Assembly (NCBI RefSeq): GCF_030851345.1
Contig: NZ_JALPNU010000002.1
Location: forward strand, 124,001 to 188,000
Reading direction: 5' to 3'
Length of the DNA stretch: 64,000 nucleotides
Source: Marinifilum sp. D714
Lineage (GTDB): Bacteria > Bacteroidota > Bacteroidia > Bacteroidales > Marinifilaceae
Every line of letters begins with the position of its first letter. Position 1 is the first letter of the stretch. The position numbers and the translations under genes are program-made. The notes under the pieces are model-generated. The model ran no database searches and was not told the DNA's origin. It was given only the letters and a program-made list of their open reading frames with translations. This document shows, piece by piece, positions 8,485 to 17,330 of the stretch.

Positions 8485-9924
8485 TTAGCTTTTAGATATT
8501 CTTCTGATTTTTATATTAAGATAGGCCATGGCAATGGTCACAAACGGACTTATAATATTAAAAAAGCAGAAAGGAGCGAAAGCTACTGTGGCTACTCCCA
8601 GTGCTCCTGCCTGTGCAGCGCCACAAGTATTCCATGGCACCAATACCGAAGTAACCGTTCCGGAGTCTTCCAATGTTCTACTCAAAACTTCAGGTTTTAA
8701 ATCCTGATCTTGATATGATTTTGCAAACATTCTTCCTGTTACCACTATAGATATGTACTGATCGGATGCAGTTAGATTTAAGAATCCACAACTAATAGCA
8801 GTAGTGGTTACCAGCGAACCTGTTGAGTGAACCGCCTTAAGCATGGTTTCTGTTATCTTCTTTAAGATACCTGCTGTTTCAAGGATACCACTAAATACCA
8901 TTGCTGTCAATATCAGCCAAATTGTATTTAGCATTCCTTTCATTCCTCCAGTTGATAACAGATCTTGTATGTTTTCGTTATCAACCGGAACACTGATATC
9001 TGTAAAGATGGATTTCATAACCACATCGTAGCTTGCTTGCACAAATGAGGTGCTATCCGATAATTGATTGATGATTTGTGGTTGAAAGATAATGGCGAAT
9101 ATTCCTCCTATTAATGTACCGGCAAAAATGGCTGGCAATGCAGGTACCTTTTTGCTGATGATTACAAATAATAATATAGGTACCAAAAACAACCAGGGTG
9201 TAATGGTAAAGTTTGCTTTTATGGCAGCTTGAACTTGTTGAATACTTCCCGGATCGATTTCGCCATGTTTGGTGAATCCTATAATAAGGAACATTACCAG
9301 TGTTATTAATATTGATGGTACTGTTGTATACATCATGTAACGGATATGAACAAACAAATCTACATTGGCCATGGCCGGAGCCAGGTTGGTAGTATCGGAA
9401 AGAGGAGAGACCTTGTCGCCAAAGTATGCTCCCGAAATAATTGCTCCTGCAACCAAAGCAGGATTGATCTTCATGGCATTTCCAATTCCCAGTAGCGCAA
9501 CTCCAATAGTGGCAATGGTCGACCATGAACTCCCTGATACCACAGAAACAATAGCACATATCACAACCGATAGCATTAAGAATAGTTTTGGATTCAGGAA
9601 TTCCAAGCCATAATATATCATGGCAGGTACAACACCCGATATCATCCAGGTTCCTGCTAAGGATCCAATCAGCAATAATATCAACATGGAAGGCATTGCC
9701 GTACCGATACTTTTTACAAAGCCTTTCTGTAAATCGTCCCAACCTTTACCTTGGCGCAAGGCAATAATGCCTCCAATCGCAGCAGCTATTAATAAAGAAA
9801 ATTGGTTAGCCCCTTCAATTGCTACATCGCCAAAAACAATGGCGTTGATACTAAGTAATACAATCAATAATAGTATAGGAATTAAAGCTTCCGCAAGCGA
9901 AAGAGATTTGTTGGTTTGGGTCAT
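8485..9924 (-). CDS. NhaC-family Na+/H+ antiporter
   Basis: The 479-residue protein has about 12 hydrophobic helices and the NhaC-family signatures SGSSWSTIATIGVALLGIG and YFGDKVSPLSDTTNLAPAM. NhaC proteins exchange Na+ (or Na+ plus an organic ion in the malate/lactate subtype) for H+ across the inner membrane, so the exact substrate is open. It is a single gene. With the Nqr pump, a second NhaC at 27 kb and a sodium symporter at 44 kb, it belongs to a sodium-cycling gene set. The long ORF in another frame of this strand is only a shadow. Confidence 0.9.
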   Translation of the reverse strand: MTQTNKSLSLAEALIPILLLIVLLSINAIVFGDVAIEGANQFSLLIAAAIGGIIALRQGKGWDDLQKGFVKSIGTAMPSMLILLLIGSLAGTWMISGVVPAMIYYGLEFLNPKLFLMLSVVICAIVSVVSGSSWSTIATIGVALLGIGNAMKINPALVAGAIISGAYFGDKVSPLSDTTNLAPAMANVDLFVHIRYMMYTTVPSILITLVMFLIIGFTKHGEIDPGSIQQVQAAIKANFTITPWLFLVPILLFVIISKKVPALPAIFAGTLIGGIFAIIFQPQIINQLSDSTSFVQASYDVVMKSIFTDISVPVDNENIQDLLSTGGMKGMLNTIWLILTAMVFSGILETAGILKKITETMLKAVHSTGSLVTTTAISCGFLNLTASDQYISIVVTGRMFAKSYQDQDLKPEVLSRTLEDSGTVTSVLVPWNTCGAAQAGALGVATVAFAPFCFFNIISPFVTIAMAYLNIKIRRISKS

Positions 9925-10158
9925 GAGTTGGGTTTTGGGTTAGTAAGAGCTCATGAACTTACAAAAAATCACGCTGAAATAGAATATAAAACAATAACAC
10001 TTGTTAAATTTATAGTCTGAAACGAAATCGAAATTGTTGTGCTATCTACCGAAATTAGAAAGGCAAACATCGAAAGAATTTTAGATTGAAGTATTGATTC
10101 CTTTATTTTGATTGTAGATCATGATCAATAGGACAAATGTTTCACTAAAACAATAATC

Positions 10159-10890
10159 ATGAAAACAGAACAGATTAAAAGAATAAAACTTTTTGGAATT
10201 TTTATCATTCTTCTTGTGGCTACACAATCTTGTGTGGTGAGTTCATTGAATCCATTGTATACAAATACAGATAGAATTCATTTGGATGAATTGGATGGAG
10301 TATGGGAAGGTGATGAAAAAGATCGATACATTATTAAAACCATTGTAGATTCTTCAGATCTTAAAATAAAAGCGAAGCTTGATACGAGAAGTAGTTTTGG
10401 ATCTGATGAAATTGACCATGCAAATATCAAAAAGAAGATTAAGGAAATCGAGAAAAAGTTAGATGCAAAAGTTAAGATCCCGAACGTGAATAAGTATTAC
10501 CAGATAACAATGATCACAGAAAAGGACACAAGTGTGTTTGATGGACGATTATCAAACCTTGGAGGACATTATTTTATGGACTTAATTCCTAACGATAAGC
10601 ATGTAGAGGATAAAATTTCGGGAAGTTTTATTGCTGGTATGTTAGTAAGAACACATGGCTTTTTTAAAATAGACCTAAGAAATGATGAATTGGTTGTGAA
10701 TACCATTGAACAAGACGATTTTGAGGATTTGATAGAAAATAAGCGTGTTCGAATAGAGTACGTTGAACGTGATAATGGAGTGATTATTACTGCTAAAACA
10801 GAGGAAATTCAAAAGTTCCTGGTGAAATTTGCTGATTCGAAGATGTTTAACGATCCGGATGAGGCTTTGATTTTGAAAAGAATAAAATGA
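10159..10890 (+). CDS. Lipoprotein of unknown function, first gene of a lytST-type operon
   Basis: The N-terminus has a lipobox (LLVATQSC, Cys about 25), so this is a lipoprotein on the periplasmic or outer-membrane side. The mature part of about 218 residues begins with an LNPLYTNTDRIHLDELDGVW stretch that looks like a lipocalin- or DUF-type beta start (DGVWEGD), and the rest is mixed alpha/beta with a Lys/Glu-rich helix near 90-115. I do not recognise the family. Its last four bases overlap the start of the histidine kinase (ATGA), so the two are translationally coupled. It may sense or report envelope state to the kinase; that is inference. Confidence 0.65.
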   Translation: MKTEQIKRIKLFGIFIILLVATQSCVVSSLNPLYTNTDRIHLDELDGVWEGDEKDRYIIKTIVDSSDLKIKAKLDTRSSFGSDEIDHANIKKKIKEIEKKLDAKVKIPNVNKYYQITMITEKDTSVFDGRLSNLGGHYFMDLIPNDKHVEDKISGSFIAGMLVRTHGFFKIDLRNDELVVNTIEQDDFEDLIENKRVRIEYVERDNGVIITAKTEEIQKFLVKFADSKMFNDPDEALILKRIK

Positions 10891-11948
10891 TCAATCAAAT
10901 TAAAAATAAGCTAAGCAAACTAATCCAAAACAGAATGGTGCATCACATTCTGTTTTGGTTGCTTTCATTCTATACACTTCTGCAGTTCTTCGCTTTGAAG
11001 GAAGACATATCTAAAATTGATGTGGTTTATACGACATTGTTTCATATCAGCTTGGTATTTGGGGTATATGTAAATGTGCTTTTGTTGATTCCGTATTTGT
11101 TAAAGCGAGAGAAGTATGTATTGTATGCCATTTGTTTTGTTGGATTGTGGCTTGCTGTTGCTTATTTAAATGAATTTACCTTCGAATATTTAAGTGATTA
11201 CATAGCTCCCGATTATTTCTTTATATCCTCTTATGAGATAAATGAACTATTAAAATTCAGTATTGTTTATCTTGGACTAAGCACATTGTTGAAACTTTCG
11301 AAATCGTGGTTTAGAGTAATTGAGGCAGAGAAGAAGTTGGTAGAGTTGAAACAAAAACAATCGGAAACCGAATTGTTGGCCTTGAAAACCAATATTCATC
11401 CCCATTTCTTATTCAATAACTTGAATTCATTGTACGCTTTGGCCAGAAAGAAATCGGATGAAACACCAAAGTACATTCTTCAGCTATCCGATTTAATGCG
11501 TTACATGATTTATGAAAGCAACGATGAGTATGTAGAATTGGAAAAAGAAATCAACTATATCATAAACTACCTGGAATTACAAAAGCTAAGGTGCAAAAAT
11601 AAGACTCGAATCCAGTACATGATAGAAGGGGAACTTGATTCTCAGAAAATCGCTCCGTTTTTAATGATCCCATTTATTGAGAATAGTTTTAAGCATGGAG
11701 GTTTAAATCAGTTGGAACGAGATGTGATTGATTTGAAAATTAGAATTGAAGACGAGCAGTTGGAAATGAATTTGCGAAATTCCATTCCAAAACAATCCTC
11801 TAAGGAAATTGATCCAATTGGAGGATTTGGGATTGAAAATGTAAAAAGCCGATTGGATTCACTATACCCAAACAAACATGAGTTAAATTTATCGAAACAA
11901 GAAGATGAATTTACAGTAGCCCTTAAAATCGACCTAAACCATGAATAG
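10887..11948 (+). CDS. LytS-type sensor histidine kinase (His_kinase, PF06580 type)
   Basis: The 353-residue protein has four transmembrane helices (about 20-36, 45-70, 77-95 and 118-136), a short coiled coil, then the His_kinase domain with the phosphoacceptor motif HPHFLFNNLN (171-180). The ATPase part shows PFIENSFKHG and the G-box FGIENVKSRL. Family members phosphorylate LytTR response regulators, and the regulator follows with an 8-bp overlap. No separate sensor domain is present, so the signal is probably sensed within the membrane or via the lipoprotein ahead of it. Confidence 0.93.
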   Translation: MINQIKNKLSKLIQNRMVHHILFWLLSFYTLLQFFALKEDISKIDVVYTTLFHISLVFGVYVNVLLLIPYLLKREKYVLYAICFVGLWLAVAYLNEFTFEYLSDYIAPDYFFISSYEINELLKFSIVYLGLSTLLKLSKSWFRVIEAEKKLVELKQKQSETELLALKTNIHPHFLFNNLNSLYALARKKSDETPKYILQLSDLMRYMIYESNDEYVELEKEINYIINYLELQKLRCKNKTRIQYMIEGELDSQKIAPFLMIPFIENSFKHGGLNQLERDVIDLKIRIEDEQLEMNLRNSIPKQSSKEIDPIGGFGIENVKSRLDSLYPNKHELNLSKQEDEFTVALKIDLNHE

Positions 11949-12651
11949 AATCGCCGATAAAATATACAGCTGCATTATTGTTGAGGATGAGCCTTTATCG
12001 CAAGAGATATTGGAATCTTACCTTCAGGATTGTCCTCAGCTAAAGCTAAAAGCCATATGTAATGATGCTTTAGAGGCAAATCAAATCTTACTAAAGGAAC
12101 CAATAGATTTGCTGTTTTTGGATATTAACATGCCCAAAATGAACGGAATTGAGTGGTTGAAAAGTCTGGAACAATCGCCCAAGGTGATATTTACCACAGC
12201 ATATCCCGAGTATGCCGTTGAAGGTTTTGATTTGAATGCTTTGGATTATCTTTTAAAACCATTCTCTTTCGAGAGATTTTTACGATCGGTAAATAAATTC
12301 CTGTCCTTACAGGAGAAGGTAGGAGAGAAGCAAGAAAATAAAGAAGAGACCATACCGGTAAAATCGAACAAGAAAACTTACCTGCTTAAACCTTCTGAAT
12401 TGAATTACATTGAATCGGAAGGGGATTATTTAAAGTTGCACAGAAAGGATGATTGCCTGGTAATTCACGATACCTTAAAACATTTCCAGACCAAGTTACC
12501 ATCAAATGACTTTTTGCGCATTCATCGATCATTTATAATTAATCTTAGAAGGATAGATTATCTGGAAGGAAATCAAGTTTGTATTGGAGGAAGTATGATT
12601 CCGGTTGCAAACACCTGTAAAGATGATTTATACAAAGTGATCAATCAGTAA
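11941..12651 (+). CDS. LytTR-family response regulator
   Basis: The 236-residue protein has a receiver domain (phospho-Asp D61 in LLFLDINMPKMNG, switch Thr in FTTAYPEY, Lys in YLLKPFSFERF) and a LytTR DNA-binding domain (about 135-236, with FLRIHRSFIINLRRIDYLEG). It is the cognate regulator of the preceding kinase. LytTR proteins bind short direct repeats about 21-22 bp apart. Three CATGGT repeats with exactly that spacing start 28 bp after this gene, which suggests the target or autoregulatory site. Confidence 0.93.
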   Translation: MNRIADKIYSCIIVEDEPLSQEILESYLQDCPQLKLKAICNDALEANQILLKEPIDLLFLDINMPKMNGIEWLKSLEQSPKVIFTTAYPEYAVEGFDLNALDYLLKPFSFERFLRSVNKFLSLQEKVGEKQENKEETIPVKSNKKTYLLKPSELNYIESEGDYLKLHRKDDCLVIHDTLKHFQTKLPSNDFLRIHRSFIINLRRIDYLEGNQVCIGGSMIPVANTCKDDLYKVINQ

Positions 12652-12678
12652 AAAGAACCTTTGGTATTAGAATTATCA

Positions 12679-12730
12679 CCATGGTAATAATTTTAATCAA
12701 GCATGGTTAAAATAAAATATGACCATGGTC
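12679..12730 (+). promoter_or_regulatory. Three CATGGT direct repeats at 22-bp spacing, candidate LytTR operator
   Basis: ACCATGGTA, GCATGGTTA and ACCATGGTC have their CATGGT cores at 12680, 12702 and 12724, exactly 22 bp apart. AgrA/LytTR operators are 9-bp direct repeats with 12-13 bp between, the same geometry. A -7-like TAGTTTTG lies downstream at 12772-12779. The next gene on the plus strand is far off, so any transcript would be short or antisense to the bioB 3' end. Confidence 0.5.
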
Positions 12731-12802
12731 AAAAATTAATCTTGTGCCTATTACGTAAAAATGAGTACAGTTAGTTTTGGTCAAAACATACCGTATAGGA
12801 AA

Positions 12803-12845
12803 CAAAAAGAACCTTACCTCTTGGTAAAGTTCTCCTTTTTTTTAG
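12803..12845 (-). terminator. Intrinsic terminator of bioB
   Basis: On the minus strand GAACTTTACC pairs with GGTAAGGTTC (one G-U) around AAGA, followed by a T run. The plus-strand copy has one C-A mismatch but ends in eight T, so it may also stop plus-strand transcripts. Confidence 0.8.
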
Positions 12846-12862
12846 TTTTCTTGAGAATTGTA

Positions 12863-13837
12863 TTATTCCTCCAAAGTCGTCAATTCGTGATATTTTGTAG
12901 GAGTCAATCCCAGTTGTCCCAACAAATGTTCATCTTCATTAATGGTCATGTTATCAACGGTAAGTAGTTTATCTCCAAAGAAAATTGAATTTGCACCAGC
13001 AAGGAAACAAAGTGCTTGGCCTTCCTGGCTGTAGTGAGTTCTACCCGCCGCAAAAGCAACTACGGTTTTCGGCATTAAAATACGGGCTGTAGCAATGGCA
13101 CGAACCATTTCAAAAATTCCTATGGTTTCTTTACCATAGAAAGGTGTTCCTTTTACTGGCACCAGAGAGTTTAAAGGAACATTATACGGGTGTTTTTCCT
13201 GGTTTGCTAGAGTGCGAAGCATTTCAATTCGGTCTTCGTCGTTTTCGCCCATTCCAAGAATTCCACCAGAACAGTATTGAATACCTGCTTCCTGTAGGTT
13301 AGCAAGGGTTTCCAATCTTTCCGAATAAGTTCTTGTTGTTGTAATATTTGGATAGTGACGCTCAGAAGTATCAATGTTGTGATTCACGGCAGTAATACCA
13401 AGCTCCGCCAATTTTTGAGCTTTCTCTTTGTTGATCATACCCATGGTGCAACAAACCTCTAAGCCCATTTTCTTTACTTCGGTAATCATTTCAGCAATTT
13501 CATCGAAACGATCGTCGCGATTTCCATCACGACCAGCCGAGCTAAGGCACACGCGCTTTACACCATTTTCTTTGGCGAATTTCGCTTCTTCTAAAACTTG
13601 CTCTAAGCTTAATTTCTCTGGCTTTACATGAGTATTGTATCTTGCCGATTGTGCACAGTATTTACAATCTTGCGAACATGCCCCGGTACGAACCGAAATC
13701 AAGGTATTCATGTTCATTTTCGATGCATCGTGATATTTTCTGTGGATGTTTGATGCACGATGTACCAAATCAAGCAATGGTAGGTCGTAAATTTCTTTAA
13801 CTTCTTCGTGTGTCCAGTTGTTTCTAATGTCAGTCAT
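12863..13837 (-). CDS. bioB: Biotin synthase
   Basis: The 324-residue protein is a radical-SAM biotin synthase. The 4Fe-4S motif C-x3-C-x2-C is at C54, C58 and C61 (GACSQDCKYCAQS). Later family segments are CCTMGMINKEKA, YCSGGILGMGE, PFYGKETI and FAAGRTHYSQEGQ, the last including the Arg that helps hold the 2Fe-2S cluster. It inserts sulfur into dethiobiotin to form biotin. A small gene of unknown function lies 12 bp upstream on the same strand. No other bio genes are in the window. Confidence 0.96.
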   Translation of the reverse strand: MTDIRNNWTHEEVKEIYDLPLLDLVHRASNIHRKYHDASKMNMNTLISVRTGACSQDCKYCAQSARYNTHVKPEKLSLEQVLEEAKFAKENGVKRVCLSSAGRDGNRDDRFDEIAEMITEVKKMGLEVCCTMGMINKEKAQKLAELGITAVNHNIDTSERHYPNITTTRTYSERLETLANLQEAGIQYCSGGILGMGENDEDRIEMLRTLANQEKHPYNVPLNSLVPVKGTPFYGKETIGIFEMVRAIATARILMPKTVVAFAAGRTHYSQEGQALCFLAGANSIFFGDKLLTVDNMTINEDEHLLGQLGLTPTKYHELTTLEE

Positions 13838-13849
13838 AATAAGATTTTT

Positions 13850-14215
13850 CTAGTCAATTAAATTTTTAGGATAGGATAAAACTTGAGCAGAAAGAATCTT
13901 ATTCGACACTATGCCGGACTCTTTCCCATTGGTGATTTTTCTACTTTCGTTTTGTATCACCAGCATTTCGATGATTTCGGATGCTATTAGATCCGGATCA
14001 TCTTCCTCATTTTTATCCCGTCCGCTTTCTAGTAAAAAACAAAATCCCGAAAAGCCGGATTCTTTCGATGGAACCAATAGGTTGTAACTTGCATTCATGT
14101 TGGAAATTTTAATTTCCTGATTCATGCTTGCAAATGCAGCATATGATTTTCTACTCCATCGTCTGAATACCTGCAAATCCGATTTTTGCTTACCGATTTT
14201 TTGTACAGACGTCAT
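13850..14215 (-). CDS. Small protein of unknown function upstream of bioB
   Basis: The 121-residue protein starts RTLIGKQ-like with MTSVQKIGKQKSD and contains FRRWSRKSYAAFASMNQEI, then two mixed segments and a conserved-looking FSGFCFLLESG. I see no signal peptide or membrane helix, so it is probably cytoplasmic. It sits 12 bp before bioB in the same direction, so the two should be one transcript. I do not recognise the family. The neighbourhood suggests, but does not prove, a link to biotin metabolism. Confidence 0.65.
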   Translation of the reverse strand: MTSVQKIGKQKSDLQVFRRWSRKSYAAFASMNQEIKISNMNASYNLLVPSKESGFSGFCFLLESGRDKNEEDDPDLIASEIIEMLVIQNESRKITNGKESGIVSNKILSAQVLSYPKNLID

Positions 14216-14318
14216 AATTATTTGTATTAATTTGAAAGCCCCAAGATAATGAATCTTGGTATTTCGGAGTCAAAAGTATTGTTTTTTTTCTTTTTAGAAG
14301 TGTTTCTACAACATGTTG

Positions 14319-14346
14319 GTAGAGACGTTGCATGCAATGTCTTTAC
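14319..14346. repeat. Dispersed GTAGAGAC palindrome, copy B
   Basis: GTAGAGAC and GTCTTTAC flank a TTGCATGCAA core. It lies just after the stop of the T9SS plug gene and is overlapped on the left by a second imperfect palindrome (TCTACAACATGTTGGTAGA). It may act as a 3' hairpin. Confidence 0.6.
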
Positions 14347-14348
14347 AA

Positions 14349-15638
14349 TTAAAATCTCTCAGTAGAATTGATGGTTTTATATCCAATTAGCATATCGTAA
14401 TTCAATGCAATATCATGATAATAGACATAGATCACATAGTTGTTTTCGGTTTCCCAGTGGTTTCCTTCTATGTAGCCGGTATCAGGGATTTTGGTGTTGT
14501 GATCGACTAGTGCAAATTGATAATTGTAATATCCCTGTTTCATGAATATTTTTGAGACGTAAGCTCCCTTGTCGAAATCATAGTGCATTTTGTTCCGTTC
14601 GTTGCATTGCCAGTTGTTAAAATTGCCATGCACATAAAAATCACCATGTTTTAAATCATTGTCCATTGGCAATGTAAATGTGATGTAAGCATAATCAGCC
14701 TCGGTTTCCGGAATATCACGTTCTTGTACTTCTACAAGGTAATTGCCATTGATATCTTGTTCAAAAATGTATTGTTTAAAATGGCGATTGTTTCCTGGCG
14801 ACAGTAATACCGAAGTGGTATCGTTCTCGCTTGTAATTTCTCGAATAAATCTGGTTTGATACCTCATACTTTTTAAGTCGAAATTGCGGAACTCATTTCC
14901 ACCCGGAAATATATTTTCATCTTCGTAATCGAATACCAATTCGTTTTTGCGGATAAAAATTGGTTTCAATCTCTTTTCAGTTCCATCAAGACGATTGTTT
15001 TGCGTAAGGATAACATTCAGATCGAGTTGAGGATTGTCGATTTTAAAGTTGGGATGAAAAATACTAAAATCAACTTCCTGATGAGATTCTCTTTTTTCAA
15101 TTGAAACAGGGTGCTTTACAATTCCTTGGATTTCTACTTTCGAATCCAATACCATAAAGCGTTGTCGAATGACTACTTTTTCAGGATCGAAATCTTCGAA
15201 TACTTCGATTACGTAATTGCCAGATAATTTTAAGCTGATGTCATTGTTTGGAATTTTCAGACTATAGTGAATGTAGTTCACATTGGTATTGAAAGAATGT
15301 TCATAATCTGTAATCTGATTTTCGGCAAAACCATCTAAAAAATCAAATTCGCTTAGTTCTGAATTGTACCAATTTTTATCACAATGTATAATTCTATAAG
15401 AATAATCTTGAATATTTTCTTTAATTTCGTCAAAGGAAAAAAGGAGCTGATTATCTCCTTTGAGTTCTATTATCGGTGGGGCAAGTTCCCATCCTCTGGG
15501 AAATATTTGAACAGTATGAATGCTACTTTTCTTGATTTCATTGCGATATATTGGATCAAAATTAGATCCAAATACATTGTAAGTTATTGAAATTGAAATC
15601 AGATTGAAGATGAATGATATAAGGAAAATTTTACGCAT
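14349..15638 (-). CDS. Type IX secretion system plug protein (DUF5103 family)
   Basis: The 429-residue protein has a signal peptide and the two-domain DUF5103 organisation: an N-terminal beta domain (about 35-165, with FPRGWELAPPIIEL and YSYRIIHCDKNW) and a C-terminal beta-rich domain (about 170-420) with DFYVHGNFNNWQCNERNKM. In Flavobacterium johnsoniae the homologous Plug protein associates with the outer-membrane translocon SprA/Sov and seals it from the periplasm. No sprA lies here, so the plug gene is unlinked, as is common. Confidence 0.85.
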   Translation of the reverse strand: MRKIFLISFIFNLISISITYNVFGSNFDPIYRNEIKKSSIHTVQIFPRGWELAPPIIELKGDNQLLFSFDEIKENIQDYSYRIIHCDKNWYNSELSEFDFLDGFAENQITDYEHSFNTNVNYIHYSLKIPNNDISLKLSGNYVIEVFEDFDPEKVVIRQRFMVLDSKVEIQGIVKHPVSIEKRESHQEVDFSIFHPNFKIDNPQLDLNVILTQNNRLDGTEKRLKPIFIRKNELVFDYEDENIFPGGNEFRNFDLKSMRYQTRFIREITSENDTTSVLLSPGNNRHFKQYIFEQDINGNYLVEVQERDIPETEADYAYITFTLPMDNDLKHGDFYVHGNFNNWQCNERNKMHYDFDKGAYVSKIFMKQGYYNYQFALVDHNTKIPDTGYIEGNHWETENNYVIYVYYHDIALNYDMLIGYKTINSTERF

Positions 15639-15701
15639 ATTGATATGTATATATATTGGTTAAAAATAAACCAAAAACTTAAAAAATAAGAAATTGCTTT
15701 A

Positions 15702-15814
15702 TATATTTGTGTGCGAATTTTTTAGATGTATTACAAAACATGTACTCAATCGTTTTAGAACACATGCTCGCACTTGGTTCTATTATGAAATAGAGTATTA
15801 TTTAGTTATTTTTG
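15702..15814 (+). promoter_or_regulatory. Possible promoter region of nqrABCDEF
   Basis: Two candidate -7 boxes are present, TATATTTG (15702-15709) and TATTTTTG (15807-15814). The second leaves a short leader of about 25 bp before nqrA. Neither has a clear -33 TTTG at the normal distance, so the call is tentative. Confidence 0.35.
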
Positions 15815-15844
15815 ACGCAAATTAATAAAATCAAATAGTTTAAC

Positions 15845-17200
15845 ATGTCTGAAGTTAAAAAGATCAAAAAAGGCTTAGATATTAAGCTGATAGGAAAGGC
15901 TGAAAAAGTACTTGAAAAAGCTGATCGTTCTGAGACATACGCAATTAAACCTACCGATTTTCCTGGATTAACACCAAAATTAAAAGTTAAGGTTGATGCT
16001 GAAGTAAAGGCCGGAAGTCCTTTGTTTTTCGATAAGTACAGCCCTGAAATTAATTTTGCTTCTCCAGTTAGTGGTAAGGTAATTGCCGTAAATAGAGGAG
16101 AACGAAGAAAGATTTTAGAAGTAGTTGTTCAAGCCGACGCAGAAATCCAATACGAAGAGTTTAAAAAAGCTGATCCGAATGGTCTTTCGCGCGAAGAGGT
16201 TAAAGAAGAGTTACTTAAAAGTGGTCTTTGGGCCTTTATTCGTCAACGTCCATATGACGTGATTGCGAATCCAGAGGAAATGCCAAAAGCAATCTTTGTT
16301 TCTGCTTTCGATTCAGCACCATTGGCTGCCGATGTTGATTTCCTATTAGAGGGAGAAGCGGAAGCATTCCAAGCAGGTATTGATGCTCTTGCTAAATTAA
16401 CCGACGGAAAAGTTCATTTGAACATTAATCCAAACTTGAATCAGGCAAAAATGTTTTCAGAAGTTAAGAATGCTACTGTAAACAAATTTGCAGGGGTTCA
16501 CCCAGCGGGTAATGTAGGTGTACAAATTCACCACATCGACCCTATTAACAAAGGTGAAGTTGCTTGGGTTGTTCGTCCTCAAGAGGTAGTTTTCATTGGT
16601 CGTTTGTTCCAGAAAGGTATTTACGATGTAAGTCGTAAAATTGCACTTTGTGGTTCTGAAGTAAAAACACCATGTTATTTCGAAACCATTACTGGGGCTT
16701 CAGTTAGAAATATTTTAAAAGGAAAACTGAAAGATGACGAGAAGATTCGCGTAATTTCAGGAAATGTATTAACTGGTAATCATATACCAGAAGATGGGTT
16801 CATTGGAATGTATGATTCTCAGATTACAGTTATTCCTGAAGGTGATAAATTTGAGTTCTTAGGATGGGCTATGCCAGGACTAAGTAAATTCTCGATGTCG
16901 AAATCCTTCTTCTCTTGGTTGACTCCAAACAAACAATATCGTTTGGATGCTAACTTAAATGGAGAGCACCGTGCTTACGTTGTTTCCGGAGAGTATGAGA
17001 AAGTTCTTCCTATGGATGTATTACCTGTTCACCTAATCAAATCCATTTTGGTTGAAGATATTGACCAAATGGAGCAGTTAGGTATTTATGAAGTAGCACC
17101 AGAAGATTTCGCTTTATGTGAATTCGTATGCACTTCAAAAATTGATGTTCAGGATATCGTACGTCAGGGAATTGATCTGATGATTAAAGAAATGAGCTAA
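15845..17200 (+). CDS. nqrA: Na+-translocating NADH:quinone reductase subunit A
   Basis: The 451-residue protein is NqrA, the cytoplasmic subunit at the start of the Nqr operon. It shows KIKKGLDIKLIGKAEK, FDKYSPEINFASPVSGKVIAV and FAGVHPAGNVGVQIHHIDPI, which are standard family segments. Length matches bacterial NqrA (about 445). It lacks its own redox cofactor and supports the membrane core. The start is supported by the MSEVKKIKKGLDI N-terminus. The gap to nqrB is 130 bp, much longer than the other gaps in the operon. Confidence 0.97.
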   Translation: MSEVKKIKKGLDIKLIGKAEKVLEKADRSETYAIKPTDFPGLTPKLKVKVDAEVKAGSPLFFDKYSPEINFASPVSGKVIAVNRGERRKILEVVVQADAEIQYEEFKKADPNGLSREEVKEELLKSGLWAFIRQRPYDVIANPEEMPKAIFVSAFDSAPLAADVDFLLEGEAEAFQAGIDALAKLTDGKVHLNINPNLNQAKMFSEVKNATVNKFAGVHPAGNVGVQIHHIDPINKGEVAWVVRPQEVVFIGRLFQKGIYDVSRKIALCGSEVKTPCYFETITGASVRNILKGKLKDDEKIRVISGNVLTGNHIPEDGFIGMYDSQITVIPEGDKFEFLGWAMPGLSKFSMSKSFFSWLTPNKQYRLDANLNGEHRAYVVSGEYEKVLPMDVLPVHLIKSILVEDIDQMEQLGIYEVAPEDFALCEFVCTSKIDVQDIVRQGIDLMIKEMS

Positions 17201-17208
17201 AAATAGTT

Positions 17209-17320
17209 AGTACTTAAAGTCCGTGGAGTTTATAAGTACTTAAAGTTAAAATTTACATTTTTTAAATATTGATTTTAAACAACTTTAAATACTCTAAGTA
17301 CTCGAAGTACTTTAAACTTT
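17209..17320. repeat. AGTACT-rich inverted and direct repeats between nqrA and nqrB
   Basis: AGTACTTAAAGT occurs twice (17209 and 17235, 26 bp apart), and AACTTTAAATACT, AAGTACTC and AAGTACTTTAAACTTT follow at about 17280-17320, giving partly complementary arms. The 130-bp spacer is therefore hairpin-prone and is the only long gap in the operon. Confidence 0.5.
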
Positions 17321-17330
17321 AAAAAATACA

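Noticed and set aside
9053-9742. Minus-strand ORF of 229 codons inside the NhaC gene
   Set aside because: It is another frame of the same strand as the NhaC gene, with Cys/His/Tyr-rich nonsense composition; NhaC has real family motifs.
12761-12967. Plus-strand ORF of 68 codons after the LytTR gene
   Set aside because: It runs over the terminator and into the antisense of bioB, so it is not a likely gene. A short transcript from the LytTR-like site remains possible.
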